Made by a program: the position numbers and the translations under genes | Part shown: positions 62,834 through 64,000 of the stretch, one piece after another | How positions within the stretch are numbered: the first letter of the stretch is position 1 | Layout of the letters: each line of letters begins with the position of its first letter | Source of the DNA: Paraperibacillus esterisolvens | GTDB taxonomy: Bacteria; Bacillota; Bacilli; Bacillales; DSM-1321 | Assembly (NCBI RefSeq): GCF_046237625.1 | Contig: NZ_CP143545.1 | Location: 1,488,001 to 1,552,000 of the forward strand | Direction: 5' to 3' | DNA length: 64,000 nucleotides | Notes under the pieces: model-generated | What the model saw: only the letters and a program-made list of their open reading frames with translations | The model's database searches: none | Told to the model about the DNA's origin: nothing

Positions 62834-62867
62834 AAAGACCTTTACCAATGTAGTGGTAAAGGTCTTT
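62834..62867 (-). terminator. Riboswitch expression-platform terminator
   Basis: AAAGACCTTTACCA (62834-62847) pairs with TGGTAAAGGTCTTT (62854-62867). On the minus strand TTTATATATT follows. The sequence at 62888-62898 could pair with one arm, giving an antiterminator. Confidence 0.9.
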
Positions 62868-62901
62868 GAAGAAATGTCCATTGTTATCCCTTTACCAATA
62901 T

Positions 62902-62994
62902 GGCAAAGGTCTCGCAAACAACTTTTTAGGTTGCCAGACATGCCGGTGATGAAACATCACGTATTGACGACATACCTGTAAGCTACTCCCCTTT
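62902..62994 (-). promoter_or_regulatory. Mn2+ riboswitch (yybP-ykoY family)
   Basis: On the minus strand it starts AAAGGGGAGTAGC (complement of 62982-62994), continues GTCGTCAATACGTGATG, TCATCACCGGCATGTC and TGGCAACC, and ends GCGAGACCTTTGCC (complement of 62902-62915). These are the invariant parts of the yybP-ykoY manganese aptamer, which forms a four-way junction with two docked loops. AAAGG at the 5' end pairs with CCTTT at the 3' end. A terminator follows, so Mn2+ should control read-through into the downstream operon. Confidence 0.95.
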
Positions 62995-63025
62995 GGAGCT
63001 AAATTAAATTTCCTGCTGTACCTAT

Positions 63026-63054
63026 ATTCTACGGCAAGGCAGGGAAAATGTCAA
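63026..63054 (-). promoter_or_regulatory. sigma-A promoter of the riboswitch operon
   Basis: TTGACA (complement of 63049-63054), 17 bases, TAGAAT (complement of 63026-63031). Start is about 25 bases before the aptamer. Confidence 0.85.
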
Positions 63055-63119
63055 TGCCGGCGCTCTTAATACGCTCTCTATGAAGACAATTCAATAGTTT
63101 AATTGGAAAATTTGAAAAA

Positions 63120-63148
63120 TATATTATATTAAAAAAGCATGTTATAAT
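63120..63148 (+). promoter_or_regulatory. Promoter of the proline dehydrogenase gene
   Basis: An extended -10 TGTTATAAT (63140-63148) with a weak -35 TATATT (63120-63125). Confidence 0.55.
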
Positions 63149-63185
63149 GATGGAGTAAATAACTTATGAATTAGGGGAAATGACT

Positions 63186-64000
63186 ATGTTAAAAGATTTG
63201 TTTATAAGCCTCTCTCAAAATGAATTTTTAAATAGCGCCGCTAAAAAGTATGGCCTGAAGCTCGGGGCACAGAGTGTTGTAGCCGGGACGAACATTGAAG
63301 AAACCATCCAAAGCATAAAAGAGCTTAACGCACACGGTATTTCATGTACAGTAGATAACCTGGGTGAATTCGTTTTTGAAAAGGAAGAAGCCCGTGAAGC
63401 AAAGGAGCAGATTCTTGCTGTTATTGAGGCGATAAATGAAAGCGGTGTCGATGCGCATATCTCACTCAAGCCGTCACAGGTCGGCCTTGATATTGACTAT
63501 GAGTTCTGTTTGGAAAACATCAGGGAGATCGTGGAACGGGCAGCTAGATATGATATCTTCGTGAATATGGACATGGAAGACAATAAGCGCCTGCAGCCAT
63601 CGTTTGACATACTGGATGAGCTTTCTGCACGGTATGACAATGTCGGGACCGTCATCCAGGCCTATTTCTTCAGGGCCGCAGAAGATATTAAAAAATATAA
63701 AAATTTCCGTCTCCGCATAGTAAAGGGTGCTTATAAAGAGCCTGCTGAACTGGCCTATCAGGATAAGAAGGAAATAGATGAAAATTTTATCAGCTTGATA
63801 GAATGGCATCTTCTTAATGGGAAATTCACTTCCATTGCCACGCATGATCACAGGGTTATTCATCATGTAAAGGATTTTGTAAGGGTTCACAATATCCCGA
63901 ATGAGAAGTTCGAATTCCAGATGCTGTACGGATTCAGAAAAGACATGCAGCTGAAGCTGGCATCCGAAGGTTATAATTTTTGTACGTATGTGCCTTTTGG
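63186..64000 (+). CDS. Proline dehydrogenase (partial, 5' part)
   Basis: The frame starts with ATG at 63186 after AGGGG and stays open to the end of the window (about 271 residues of an expected 300 or so). It begins MLKDLFISLSQNEFLNSAAK and carries CTVDNLGEFVF, SLKPSQVGL, MDMEDNKR and RIVKGAYKEP, the TIM-barrel proline dehydrogenase signatures. It oxidises proline to pyrroline-5-carboxylate using FAD. The 3' end is cut by the window. It is divergent from the riboswitch operon. Confidence 0.92.
   Translation, partial: MLKDLFISLSQNEFLNSAAKKYGLKLGAQSVVAGTNIEETIQSIKELNAHGISCTVDNLGEFVFEKEEAREAKEQILAVIEAINESGVDAHISLKPSQVGLDIDYEFCLENIREIVERAARYDIFVNMDMEDNKRLQPSFDILDELSARYDNVGTVIQAYFFRAAEDIKKYKNFRLRIVKGAYKEPAELAYQDKKEIDENFISLIEWHLLNGKFTSIATHDHRVIHHVKDFVRVHNIPNEKFEFQMLYGFRKDMQLKLASEGYNFCTYVPF

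Overview
This window comes from an endospore-forming member of the Bacillaceae. Gene order runs from polC to mutL much as in Bacillus subtilis, but with departures that place it outside the B. subtilis group (a fused gamma-alpha 2-oxoacid oxidoreductase pair, a threonine dehydrogenase pair and a nucleoside importer operon inside the block, and a disturbed ricA-cotE interval). Base composition is moderate to low GC, ribosome-binding sites are strong AGGAGG types, and TTG and GTG starts are frequent. Species was not determined.

Layout. 1-278 is the 3' end of polC, followed by a non-coding interval with a 51-bp tandem repeat. 1-8.3 kb is the rimP-nusA-rnpM-ylxQ-infB-ylxP-rbfA-truB-ribF translation cluster. 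8.3-11.2 kb holds rpsO and pnp. 11.3-14.3 kb holds a polysaccharide deacetylase, an M16 peptidase and ymxH. 14.4-19.5 kb is the dipicolinate/lysine block dpaA-dpaB-asd-dapG-dapA. 20-25.5 kb has an RNase J paralogue, tepA, ylzJ and spoIIIE. 25.7-31.3 kb has a GntR regulator and a BMP/ABC nucleoside importer. 31.6-42.4 kb has ymfF, ymfH, ymfI, ymfJ, ymfK, ymfM, pgsA, cinA, recA and rny. 42.5-49.4 kb has ymdB, spoVS, a 2-oxoacid:ferredoxin oxidoreductase and tdh-kbl. 49.7-51.7 kb is miaB-ricA. 51.9-55.2 kb is an accessory interval of small genes, remnants and a serine hydrolase. 55.2-60.6 kb is cotE-mutS-mutL, and mutL is split by a one-base frameshift. 61-64 kb holds ndk, a Mn2+ (yybP-ykoY) riboswitch with an uncharacterised two-gene operon, and the 5' part of a proline dehydrogenase gene.

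How it fits together. The first 11 kb serves ribosome maturation, translation initiation and RNA decay. dpaA and dpaB divert the product of the asd-dapG-dapA lysine steps into dipicolinic acid for the spore core, and a sigma-K-like promoter sits upstream. SpoIIIE, SpoVS, CotE and RicA are sporulation or development factors, and several housekeeping genes here (recA, rny, ymdB) influence development.

Most notable observations: the mutL frameshift; the manganese riboswitch leading an unstudied membrane-protein operon; a Cys/Lys-rich small gene with a good sigma-K promoter next to cotE; a large pairing element upstream of cotE that I could not assign to any RNA family; and a poly-A-frameshifted membrane-protein remnant. 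All calls come from reading the sequence; no database search was run.
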